DNA from: Thermoplasmata archaeon
GTDB taxonomy: Archaea > Thermoplasmatota > Thermoplasmata > Thermoplasmatales > Thermoplasmataceae
Direction: 5' to 3'
NCBI GenBank assembly: GCA_021850505.1
Contig: JAJZLW010000031.1
Location: 853 to 6,311, forward strand
Length of the DNA stretch: 5,459 nucleotides
Shown piece by piece: positions 1 through 4,813 of the stretch. Position 1 is the first letter of the stretch. Every line of letters begins with the position of its first letter. The translations under genes and the position numbers were made by a program. Below the pieces are notes generated by a model. It was not told where the DNA came from and ran no database searches. It was given only the letters and a program-made list of their open reading frames with translations.

Positions 1-13
1 GTTGACTTCTTCC

Positions 14-34
14 AATAATATAATAACTTATAAT
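14..34 (+). promoter_or_regulatory. AT-rich TATA region of the tRNA-Val gene
   Basis: A run made almost only of A and T, containing AATATAATAA (17-26) and CTTATAAT (27-34), lies 18-38 bp upstream of the mature 5' end of the tRNA. Archaeal TATA boxes are usually centred about 26 bp before the transcription start, so this is the likely TBP site. Which of the two overlapping boxes is used cannot be decided. No clear purine-rich BRE can be separated from it. Confidence 0.5.
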
Positions 35-51
35 GCAATTTGGCGCAGAAA

Positions 52-124
52 GGGCTTGTGGTCTAGCGGTTATGACATCGCTCTCACACAGCGAAGGCCG
101 CCGGTTCAAATCCGGCCAAGCCCA
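52..124 (+). tRNA. tRNA-Val, anticodon CAC
   Basis: The sequence folds into a complete cloverleaf. The acceptor stem GGGCUUG (52-58) pairs with CAAGCCC (117-123), and A124 is the discriminator base. The D stem is GUC/GAC (61-63 with 74-76). The anticodon stem UCGCU/AGCGA (78-82 with 90-94) encloses a 7-base loop with CAC at 85-87, which reads the GUG valine codon. The variable loop has 5 bases. The T stem GCCGG/CCGGC (100-104 with 112-116) carries the loop UUCAAAU. All stems are perfectly paired, there is no intron, and CCA is not encoded, so it must be added after transcription. The gene is transcribed towards the convergent hicBA operon. Confidence 0.97.
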
Positions 125-140
125 TTTAGAAATGTAAGCA

Positions 141-173
141 AATCCTATTGTCTAGCGGATTGGTAGGAATCCG
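141..173 (+). repeat. tRNA D-arm-like repeat and small stem-loop downstream of tRNA-Val
   Basis: The nonamer GTCTAGCGG at 150-158 repeats 61-69 of the tRNA-Val D arm and is followed by ATTGGTAGGA, which resembles a D loop and its 3' strand. Two mutually exclusive pairings are possible: TCCTA (143-147) with TAGGA (164-168), or CGGATT (156-161) with AATCCG (168-173) around a 6-base loop. It may be a decayed tRNA 5' half, an integration scar, or simply a stem-loop ending tRNA or hicA transcripts. No anticodon or T arm follows, so it is not a functional tRNA. Confidence 0.3.
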
Positions 174-218
174 ATTAAATAATTAAGCGGATACAAAATA
201 ATATTCCTGCTGAGTTCA

Positions 219-440
219 TCATAATAGATTCACAAACTCTTCTACAGTTAGACCAGATTGTTTAATAATGGCTCTCAAGGTTCCGGGCTTCAGTTCCTTA
301 TGCAAGGGTACAACTATGTTTCTGTATCCATTCTTGCTCTGGATTATCACGTGATCACCCTTTCCTTTTCTGAAAATGAAACCTCTTTTGGAGAGTGCCT
401 TGATTACAACTTCTCCAGATACAACGGGAAGTTTAGGCAT
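219..440 (-). CDS. hicA: HicA family mRNA interferase toxin
   Basis: This is a 73-residue protein of the HicA (YcfA-like) toxin family, whose members are small double-stranded-RNA-binding-fold ribonucleases that cleave mRNA when not held by HicB. The start is placed at ATG 440 because the family opening MPKLPVVSG begins there; an upstream in-frame codon at 461 would add seven residues deep inside hicB. Visible landmarks are the alpha helix with VIKAL (residues 12-16), RGF (19-21), and the G-D-H motif with the conserved active-site histidine at residue 30. After these comes the VPLHKELKPGTLRAIIKQSG segment that closes the family domain. Nothing appears truncated. It is the second gene of a minus-strand operon, and its start overlaps the hicB stop by 8 nt (ATGCCTAA), which suggests translational coupling. 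Family assignment is secure; activity is inferred. Confidence 0.93.
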   Translation of the reverse strand: MPKLPVVSGEVVIKALSKRGFIFRKGKGDHVIIQSKNGYRNIVVPLHKELKPGTLRAIIKQSGLTVEEFVNLL

Positions 441-642
441 CCAGAAGAACTTCCTCGCCAACGTCCTGGGGTATAGGTCTTCCGTCTTCTTTTAAAACTT
501 CCAAATATAATTCTATCGCTTCCTTGATATTTTTGAGAGCTTCTTCTCTGTTCCCCCCCTCAGAGATGCAACCAGGGAGTGCCGGTACACTCACTGTAAA
601 CCCTCCATCTTCCTGTGGTTCAAGTATAACTGTAAATTTCAC
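433..642 (-). CDS. hicB: HicB family antitoxin, short form
   Basis: This is a 69-residue antitoxin of the HicB (UPF0150) family that should bind and inhibit the adjacent HicA. It shows the typical partial RNase H-like fold: strand FTVILEP (residues 3-9), the glycine turn EDGGF, strand TVSVPALPGC (16-25) with the family signature PALPGC, then SEGGNREEAL and the long helix NIKEAIELYLE. The GTG start at 642 is chosen because MKFTVILEP is the usual N-terminus and a TATA-like box lies about 26 bp upstream, fitting a leaderless mRNA; TTG at 657 would add five residues (NSYSV). The protein ends soon after the helix and lacks the C-terminal ribbon-helix-helix or HTH domain of longer HicB proteins, so operon autoregulation through HicB alone is not obvious. 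It lies upstream of hicA and overlaps it by 8 nt. Confidence 0.92.
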   Translation of the reverse strand: MKFTVILEPQEDGGFTVSVPALPGCISEGGNREEALKNIKEAIELYLEVLKEDGRPIPQDVGEEVLLDA

Positions 643-663
643 TGAATATGAATTCAAAATAAT

Positions 664-673
664 GATTTAAGTC
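664..673 (-). promoter_or_regulatory. Likely TATA box of the hicBA operon
   Basis: On the minus strand the sequence reads CTTAAATCAT, with its AT-rich core centred near 668. That is about 26 bp upstream of the preferred hicB GTG start at 642, the spacing expected when an archaeal leaderless transcript begins at its start codon. No Shine-Dalgarno sequence precedes either candidate start, which agrees with leaderless initiation. Confidence 0.4.
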
Positions 674-970
674 TTGTGCAAGGGAATATCATGTTGAATT
701 AAATGATTTGACCCCCAATCAAAAGGATTTTTTTGGATTTTGAAGTTCTTAATTTAGACACAAAAAAAGCTATGTCAGTTACTTCTTCTAAAACATTTCT
801 CTAATAATTATATGAAAATTATTTTTATTGGGCACAATCAGCGCAACGGATTCAACATCCATATATCCCAAAGATCCTCGTTACTGCCGCAAAATTTCCA
901 TTATTTAAAAGGGATATGTTTTGATTCAGTAATGTATATGAGCTAAAATCAGATAACATAAGAAGGGAAA
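674..970. other. About 300 bp without a supported gene, between divergent hicB and encFtn
   Basis: The segment is AT-rich. It holds poly-T and poly-A stretches (about 730-775) and an all-AT hairpin, AATAATT (803-809) with AATTATT (817-823). Further on are TTTAAAA (904-910) and a TATA-like GTATATGAG (934-942) that could drive the encFtn gene to its right. A 44-codon open frame starting at ATG 812 (MKIIFIGHNQ...) ends at 946. It has no ribosome-binding site and I recognise nothing in it, so I do not call it a gene. Confidence 0.5.
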
Positions 971-1008
971 GAGGTGACTCTGTGTTCACTCCTTCCTCAG
1001 CGATGTGA
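971..1008 (+). promoter_or_regulatory. Shine-Dalgarno and possible 8-codon leader ORF before encFtn
   Basis: GAGGTGA (971-977) is the best match in the window to the archaeal Shine-Dalgarno core GGAGGTGATC, but it lies 35 nt before the encFtn ATG, too far to serve it directly. At normal spacing it precedes a GTG at 982 that opens an 8-codon frame (MFTPSSAM) ending at TGA 1006-1008. That stop overlaps GTGAT (1005-1009), a weaker Shine-Dalgarno 3 nt before the encFtn ATG at 1013. Termination of the leader could therefore feed initiation of encFtn. This is an inference from layout; an N-terminally extended encFtn from GTG 974 is the alternative. Confidence 0.3.
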
Positions 1009-1012
1009 TAGA

Positions 1013-1297
1013 ATGCCGAGATTTGAAGTATCCGAAAACCTGAGCAAGAAAATAAACGATCTGAGCAGGGCAAGGCAGTCCCTTATAGAAGAAATGGAAG
1101 CTATAATGTTCTATGACGAACGCGCTGATGCCACAGAGAATGAGGAACTGAAAAGCGTTATGGTCCATAACAGGGACGATGAAAAGGAGCATTTTTCATT
1201 GCTTCTTGAATTTCTCAGGAGGAACGATCCTGAACTTGACAAAGAACTCAAGGAAATCCTGTTCAGCAAGAAGAAGATGCAGGAACTGGGAGATTAG
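1013..1297 (+). CDS. Encapsulated-ferritin (EncFtn) family ferritin-like protein
   Basis: This 94-residue, all-helical, acidic protein belongs to the short ferritin-like family found as encapsulin cargo. The family forms decameric rings that oxidise Fe(II), with the di-iron site at a dimer interface. Helix 1 holds EEMEAIMFYDERAD (residues 26-39) with the likely ligand Glu27 and nearby Glu26, Glu29 and Tyr34. Helix 2 holds HNRDDEKEH (52-60) with the likely ligands Glu57 and His60; LEFLRRND (65-72) completes the family pattern. The position filled by Trp in the Rhodospirillum rubrum protein is Phe33 here. ATG 1013 is chosen because family similarity begins just after it; GTG 974 would add 13 unrelated residues. 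The C-terminus (KKKMQELGD) carries no recognisable encapsulin-targeting peptide, and no shell gene is in the window, so this may be a free-standing form or load a shell encoded elsewhere. The family call is confident; encapsulation is not. Confidence 0.85.
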   Translation: MPRFEVSENLSKKINDLSRARQSLIEEMEAIMFYDERADATENEELKSVMVHNRDDEKEHFSLLLEFLRRNDPELDKELKEILFSKKKMQELGD

Positions 1298-1338
1298 GAT
1301 CACTTTTCCTTTGGATCCGAATCCAATCAAGGGTAAAA

Positions 1339-1369
1339 ATTATAGTTAATTACCTACACTATTATGCTT
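1339..1369. repeat. IS630 left terminal inverted repeat
   Basis: Aligned with the reverse complement of 2387-2417, 26 of 31 bases match; mismatches are at 1347, 1354, 1355, 1359 and 1366. The outermost bases ATTATAG are identical on both sides and include the presumed duplicated TA. The transposase stop codon (TAG, 1354-1356 read on the minus strand) lies inside this repeat. Confidence 0.85.
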
Positions 1370-2369
1370 TTGTTTAGGAATTTCTCTGACCATCTTTTTG
1401 CAAATGTCAGCCTTCCTGATAACACCAGGAAACTCTTTTTTATTGTATCTTTCAGTTTCTCTTCAGAATCTATTGACGCAACGGATACGGCTCTCTTGAC
1501 GCTCTTCCAGATGAATTCTATTGGATTCAGATCTGGGGAATACGGAGGCAGGAATATCAGCCTGATATTCAGCAACTCCGCAGTTTCTAAAACGATCCCT
1601 CAATGGTGTGATCTGAAATTGTCCAGTATTATGGCCACAGGCTTTTCAGGATTCTTGTCTCTTATCCCCGCTATGAAAGAAGTGACGTTTTCCCTCCTCG
1701 AACGAACCTGGAAATTCACCAGACTGTTCCCGTTGATTGCATAGAAACCGAATGTGTTAGCCCTGTATTTTGAGGTATCCCCGATGATTTCTGGTTTTCT
1801 GAATGACCATAATCCAACCGTGTTCGCCGTAGTCTGTGGCGCAGTTTCATCCAGGAATCCGATTATGCTTTCTTTCATGGATACTTTGCCTAAGTTTTTT
1901 TTAGAATGTTCTCTGCATTTCCAGGTCTCCTCTTATCATGAGGATATGGCTTTGCATGTCTCATGCCCATGCTATTCAGAATGACCCATACCTGCTTCAT
2001 TGTATATTCTATCCCGAATTCTTCCCTTATGATACTCTTGACCTGAGCGGTTGTGTACTGCCCGTTTTTAAGCTTCTCTTTTAACGCGTTTCTCTGTTCC
2101 ACAGACATCTTTGATGGCCCCTTCCTTGCATATCTCGGCATAAGGCCTCTGTACCCATCCTGATTCCATCTCCTCTGCCATGTGTAGCCCATCATTTTTG
2201 TTATTCCGATTCTCCTTGCAGCCTCTTCCACGGAATAACCATCGTATCTGTATTTCACGAAAAGAAGTCTCTTCAGGACCTTTGTGCTTCTTTCAAGGCT
2301 TCTTATCAGCCTGTTCAGATCATCTTCAGCCATCTTCCTCTCGATGGGATACATCTCCGTTTTGACCAT
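1354..2369 (-). pseudogene. IS630-family transposase, split by a -1 frameshift and an in-frame TGA
   Basis: Read across both breaks, the gene encodes a 338-residue DDE transposase. Residues 1-159 (2369 to 1890) form the N-terminal helix-turn-helix region, with the family-like segments GYSVEEAARRIGITK and WQRRWNQDGYRGL. The frame then stops at TAG, just after an A8 run; slipping -1 on that run continues directly into NLGKVSMKESIIGFLDE. The catalytic residues are Asp174 (FLDE), Asp250 (ILDNFRSHH) and Glu285 (PYSPDLNPIE). The last two are 34 residues apart, the DD34E spacing typical of IS630. Codon 257 is TGA (1600-1602), within that interval; because the spacing is exact when TGA counts as one codon, it is a substitution and not an indel. 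The frameshift may be programmed, but the TGA should truncate the protein before the catalytic Glu, so I treat this copy as inactive. Confidence 0.88.
1895..1902 (-). other. A8 slippery run at the transposase frame junction
   Basis: On the coding (minus) strand the junction reads ATT CTA AAA AAA ACT TAG. A -1 slip, or transcriptional slippage adding one A, changes it to AAA AAA AAC TTA GGC and joins the N-terminal part to the DDE domain with no missing residues. Homopolymeric A runs are known sites of -1 frameshifting and slippage in several IS families. Whether this one is programmed or a chance indel in a dying copy cannot be told from one sequence. Confidence 0.55.
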
Positions 2370-2386
2370 GAAAATGTAATGTTAAT

Positions 2387-2417
2387 AAGTATAATAATGT
2401 TAGTAATTGACTATAAT
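2387..2417. repeat. IS630 right terminal inverted repeat
   Basis: This is the partner of the left repeat (26 of 31 bases). Read on the minus strand it contains TTATTATAC (2389-2397), centred about 24 bp before the transposase ATG at 2369, so the repeat probably also carries the TATA box of the transposase gene. The same repeat supplies the last residues and stop codon of the interrupted DUF4258 reading frame. Confidence 0.83.
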
Positions 2418-2588
2418 CTCTTTGTAGACCACAGCGACGACGCTGTCATCAAATTGCTTGAAAGCCTTCTTCAGTTCTTCGATCTGGACCAGTCTATCGG
2501 GATTGGAAATTACCTTCCCGACCATTTCTTTAGATAGCTCCCGTTCACGAATGCGCACGAGAGAGTGCGCGGAATAGTTAATAATCAT
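2400..2588 (-). CDS. DUF4258 family protein (RelE-like toxin candidate), 3' end replaced by IS630
   Basis: The 62-residue frame shows the DUF4258 pattern: a short N-terminal strand, then SAHSLVRIRERELSKEMV (residues 6-23), like the H-x-x-x-R-x-x-E-R helix of the family, then ISNPDR (28-32) and the strand SVVAVVYKE (49-57). The family has a RelE/ParE-like fold and is often paired with DUF2283; toxicity here is inferred. The ATG at 2588 overlaps the DUF2283 stop as ATGA, indicating coupled translation. The last residues, IIVNY and the TAA stop, are encoded by the right repeat of the IS630 element. Joining the flanks through one TA gives YKE-INFYP followed by TGA at 1327-1329, so the original protein was also 62 residues. 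The insertion swapped only the final residues. Whether the altered protein still folds is unknown. Confidence 0.75.
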   Translation of the reverse strand: MIINYSAHSLVRIRERELSKEMVGKVISNPDRLVQIEELKKAFKQFDDSVVAVVYKEIIVNY

Positions 2589-2839
2589 TTAGCCATCGAT
2601 ACCACGTTCCCAATTTGCTTAGTTATCAATTGGCTGATACTGACCTTGTTGCTCGAGAAATTGAGAATTTTCATTCCTAAGATTCTGTTATCCTTGTCAA
2701 GATCAACAAAAGTGTATTCATCCAACTCTATGGTTCGGGAAATCTTGTCTTTGACCATTAGTATATAAGCAGCATCTGACTGGGAATCGTACTCCAATAG
2801 GTGTTTGTACACGACACTTGGATAACGAAAAATAGCCAT
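2585..2839 (-). CDS. DUF2283 family protein (antitoxin candidate)
   Basis: This 84-residue protein has a DUF2283 domain at about residues 15-62: EYDSQSDAAYI (16-26), then the repeat-like strand segments ISRTIELDEYTFVDLDKDN (33-51) and ILGMKILN (53-60). DUF2283 genes commonly sit directly upstream of DUF4258 genes in prokaryotic two-gene modules, as here, where the stop overlaps the next ATG by 4 nt. The start is uncertain. ATG 2839 is used; GTG 2812 (MYKHLLEYD) or TTG 2797 (MEYDSQ) would fit the usual domain start better, and the open frame continues upstream to 2995 without recognisable similarity. About 22 residues after the domain (NKVSISQLITKQIG) may form the toxin-binding tail. Function as an antitoxin is inferred from the pairing. 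Confidence 0.75.
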   Translation of the reverse strand: MAIFRYPSVVYKHLLEYDSQSDAAYILMVKDKISRTIELDEYTFVDLDKDNRILGMKILNFSSNKVSISQLITKQIGNVVSMAK

Positions 2840-3098
2840 AAACCTTTCCGTCTCACCTATGAGGCGATAGACCGGTAGATCACTTTGAGAGAATCTCCGT
2901 TGTCCCACGCCGTTCCTCAGCGTTTTTTGTATACCCAAAATAGTCCTACAAAACATCTGTTCAGAGGCTGCGTATTTTACACTATCAAACAACAATAGTA
3001 GTCAAATTACGGAACCATCCTTTTGCCACCTAGCGTCTCATTGAAACTCTCCTGTTATTGGACTTTTTTGAAATATCTGGATTCGATTAAGAAATTAA
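2840..3098. other. About 260 bp with no supported gene; probably holds the decayed left end of the tnpB element
   Basis: An open frame on the minus strand continues upstream from DUF2283 to 2995, but its translation matches nothing I know and is likely non-coding. Further right, an inverted pair ATCTGG/CCAGAT (about 3074-3079 and 3109-3114) straddles the point where tnpB should begin and might be part of a left-end hairpin. There is no tnpA gene. I see no RNA gene or clear promoter here. Confidence 0.4.
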
Positions 3099-3183
3099 GC
3101 AAGCCTGGCCAGATTCAGATTGTATCCCAACGAGGAACAGAAAGTTCTTCTTGAGAAGCACTTTGGATCATGCAGGTTTGTAT
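3099..3183 (+). pseudogene. tnpB 5' fragment (IS200/IS605 OrfB), cut by the IS1634-like element
   Basis: After a stop at 3096-3098 the frame reads ASLARFRLYPNEEQ and continues with KVLLEKHFGSCRFVY. This is the N-terminal signature of TnpB, the RNA-guided nuclease encoded by IS200/IS605 and IS1341-type elements (typical FRLYPT/NxEQ...HFGxCRFVYN). No start codon remains in frame, so the very beginning is decayed, perhaps by a small indel around 3100-3110. The frame is broken at 3183 by the inserted element and resumes at 4836 as WNHFLDLRN, exactly as in intact TnpB proteins. It is non-functional. Confidence 0.88.
3178..3183. repeat. 6-bp target-site duplication TTGTAT, left copy
   Basis: It is identical to 4830-4835 at the other end of the element. 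The single original copy encodes part of the TnpB segment FVW. Confidence 0.88.
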
Positions 3184-3210
3184 CCTGAACTCCCGAATTT
3201 TTACCACCAT
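3184..3210. repeat. Left inverted repeat of the IS1634-like element
   Basis: CCTGAACTCCC followed by TTTTTACCACCAT matches the reverse complement of the right end (CCTGATCTCCC, then TTTTACCACCA) with one internal length difference and a few mismatches. The inner part ACCACCATTA recurs in the hairpin over the transposase start region. Confidence 0.85.
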
Positions 3211-3258
3211 TAATTTCTGATTTCTCCATAATTCATTGGTTCATGAATTAAGGCAAAG

Positions 3259-3290
3259 TTTATTTATAATGGTGGTATTTCCCACCATTA
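3259..3290 (+). promoter_or_regulatory. TATA box and 9-bp hairpin over the transposase start
   Basis: TTTATTTATAA (3259-3269) is a good archaeal TATA box; transcription should begin about 26 bp after its centre, near 3290. A perfect inverted repeat, TAATGGTGG (3267-3275) and CCACCATTA (3282-3290), spans this interval with a 6-base loop. A transcript from the element's own promoter would begin at the edge of the hairpin and lack it, whereas a transcript reading in from outside would fold it and bury the ATG at 3269. That arrangement would limit transposase made from read-through mRNA, as known for IS10 and IS50. The role here is inferred from layout. Confidence 0.5.
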
Positions 3291-4813
3291 CATCAAGGAA
3301 TCAGACAATCGAGAAGGTTGTGAAAGGGAAAACATACGTGTATGAGCGGATACCATACTACAACCCGAAAATAAGGAACACAAGCTACCACTACAGGTAT
3401 GTGGGCAGAAAGGATGATGGCGGGATAAGAAAGATCAGGAGCGTCCTTCCAAAAAGGAGCCTGATACATGGCCCCTTCATCCCAATAATGAAGATTGTCA
3501 GGGACATTGGAATTGAGGAGATGCTGGAAAAACACATCACTGAAGTTGAATCAAGGGAGATCATTGCCATTGCGGTATCAAAGATTGTCCGCCCACTGCC
3601 TCTGTCATCCACTGACGCATGGTTCGAGGGCACATCCCTGTCCCGTACATTGAGTGTTGATCTGAAATCACAGCGGATATCAGAACTCCTTGATCGCATA
3701 GGCAAATCTGATCTCTACAGGCAGTTCTCCTCGGATCTCATATCAAGGATCAATCCCGGAAATTCACTGCTTTATGATGTCACGTCAGTGCCATCATACG
3801 GGTCAGCAGAGATACTGGAATACGGCCATGCAAAGGATCACCCTCAGCTAGAGCAGATAAACTTGGGCATGGTTATGGAGAGATCCAGAAACATACCGCT
3901 GTTCTTTGAGATATACAGCGGGAGCATTCCTGATGTTGTCACCCTGAAGAGGACTGTGGAAAGCATCAGGAATCTCATTCCGAAGATTGAGATCACACTT
4001 GACAGGGGATTCTTCTCTCATGAAAATATGAGCTTATTGAAGGATGATTCTTACATAATAGCGGCATCCCTCGTCCCGAAAGCGGTGAAGAATGTCTTCT
4101 CCTCTGCATCAAGATCTGTGGATCGTGCAGACAATGTCATCATGTACCAGAATGAGCCCGTATTCTGCAAGTCAGTGAATTTCACCATGAACGATCTGAA
4201 CCTTCAGGGATACTTCTACCATGATCCCAGGAGGGAGAGTGATGAAAGATCTGATTTCCACAGGAAACTTGCGGAGAGGAGATCGGCTGTGGAGAAGCTG
4301 CAGGCCAGGCCAAATGTCAGGGAAACCATTGAATCCATTGCATCCCAATATCTGAGATATTTTACCTGGAGTATTGAGGATGGCAGAATCAAAACAAGGG
4401 CAAGGAACAATGCAATAACGGCAGCAGAGAACCGTATGGGTAGATTCCTACTTGTGTATAATGGAGAATACAAGCCACTTGAATGTCTTTCCTTATACCG
4501 CAATCGGGACAGTATTGAGAAGGCGTTCCGCATGCTGAAAACGGATATTGATATATTCCCCATGAGAGTAAGGAAGGAATCGACAATCCGGGGAATACTG
4601 TTCATATTCTTCATATCGCTCACAATAAGATCAGCGCTGACGATGGGAATGATCTCATCAGGCCTGATGAGGAAGTATTCCCTGGAGAAAATGATTCTGG
4701 AGCTGGAGAAGCTGCATGTTGTTGAGGATGCCGGTGACAGTATTACTGAACTGGAGAGGACAAGGAAGCAGAAGGATATCCTTGAGGCGCTTGAAAAGGT
4801 ATCGTGGTGGTAA
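3269..4813 (+). CDS. DDE transposase, IS4 superfamily (IS1634-like), intact
   Basis: This 514-residue transposase should cut and join the element's ends using a DDE triad in an RNase H fold. Counting from ATG 3269, the catalytic residues are Asp170 (SLLYDVTSVPSYG), Asp245 (ITLDRGFF) and Glu417. The last lies in YRNRDSIEKAFRMLK, which matches the IS4 signature Y-x2-R-x3-E-x6-K perfectly. A long insertion between the second Asp and the Glu and a hydrophobic helix after the signature (ILFIFFISLTIRSAL) also fit the group. Length and motifs indicate a full gene with no break. The start is unsure: ATG 3269 lies within the TATA box and hairpin, TTG 3236 would add 11 residues, and GTG 3320 (preceded by GAGAAGG) would suit a transcript starting near 3290 and give MKGKTYVYE. 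The gene fills nearly the whole element. Confidence 0.93.
   Translation: MVVFPTITSRNQTIEKVVKGKTYVYERIPYYNPKIRNTSYHYRYVGRKDDGGIRKIRSVLPKRSLIHGPFIPIMKIVRDIGIEEMLEKHITEVESREIIAIAVSKIVRPLPLSSTDAWFEGTSLSRTLSVDLKSQRISELLDRIGKSDLYRQFSSDLISRINPGNSLLYDVTSVPSYGSAEILEYGHAKDHPQLEQINLGMVMERSRNIPLFFEIYSGSIPDVVTLKRTVESIRNLIPKIEITLDRGFFSHENMSLLKDDSYIIAASLVPKAVKNVFSSASRSVDRADNVIMYQNEPVFCKSVNFTMNDLNLQGYFYHDPRRESDERSDFHRKLAERRSAVEKLQARPNVRETIESIASQYLRYFTWSIEDGRIKTRARNNAITAAENRMGRFLLVYNGEYKPLECLSLYRNRDSIEKAFRMLKTDIDIFPMRVRKESTIRGILFIFFISLTIRSALTMGMISSGLMRKYSLEKMILELEKLHVVEDAGDSITELERTRKQKDILEALEKVSWW

Larger units (their letters stand above)
1341..2415 (-). mobile_element. IS630-family insertion sequence (about 1.07 kb)
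   Basis: The element is bounded by imperfect inverted repeats at 1341-1369 and 2387-2415 and contains one transposase gene in three pieces. Both ends read TATAG outward-in, as expected for IS630/Tc1-type elements that insert at TA and duplicate it. The exact boundary cannot be fixed because TA occurs twice in a row at each end, so the element proper is either 1343-2413 or 1345-2411. It lies inside the 3' end of a DUF4258 gene: joining the flanks through a single TA restores an open frame that ends four codons later. The transposase carries an internal TGA, so this copy is probably not autonomous. Confidence 0.88.

Noticed and set aside
219..461. HicA starting at 461 with seven extra residues (MARKFFW)
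   Set aside because: The family N-terminus MPKLPVVSG starts at 440, and the short 8-nt overlap with hicB is the common arrangement.
812..946. A 44-codon open frame (MKIIFIGHNQ...) on the plus strand between hicB and encFtn
   Set aside because: It has no ribosome-binding site, no recognisable similarity and unremarkable composition in an AT-rich gap; it is most likely chance.
974..1012. N-terminal extension of the ferritin-like protein from GTG 974
   Set aside because: The 13 extra residues (MTLCSLLPQRCDR) do not resemble the family N-terminus, and the GTG overlaps the Shine-Dalgarno sequence itself.
1600..1602. Selenocysteine or readthrough at the TGA in the IS630 transposase
   Set aside because: No SECIS-like context is evident, TGA is used as a normal stop in neighbouring genes, and IS630 enzymes do not use a selenocysteine there.
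1364..1984. Plus-strand open frames across the IS630 element
   Set aside because: They are antisense shadows of the transposase pieces, whose minus-strand translation carries all DD34E motifs.
4216..4623. A 135-codon minus-strand open frame inside the IS1634-like element
   Set aside because: It is antisense to the catalytic part of the intact transposase; its translation is rich in Ser and Leu, typical of a shadow frame.
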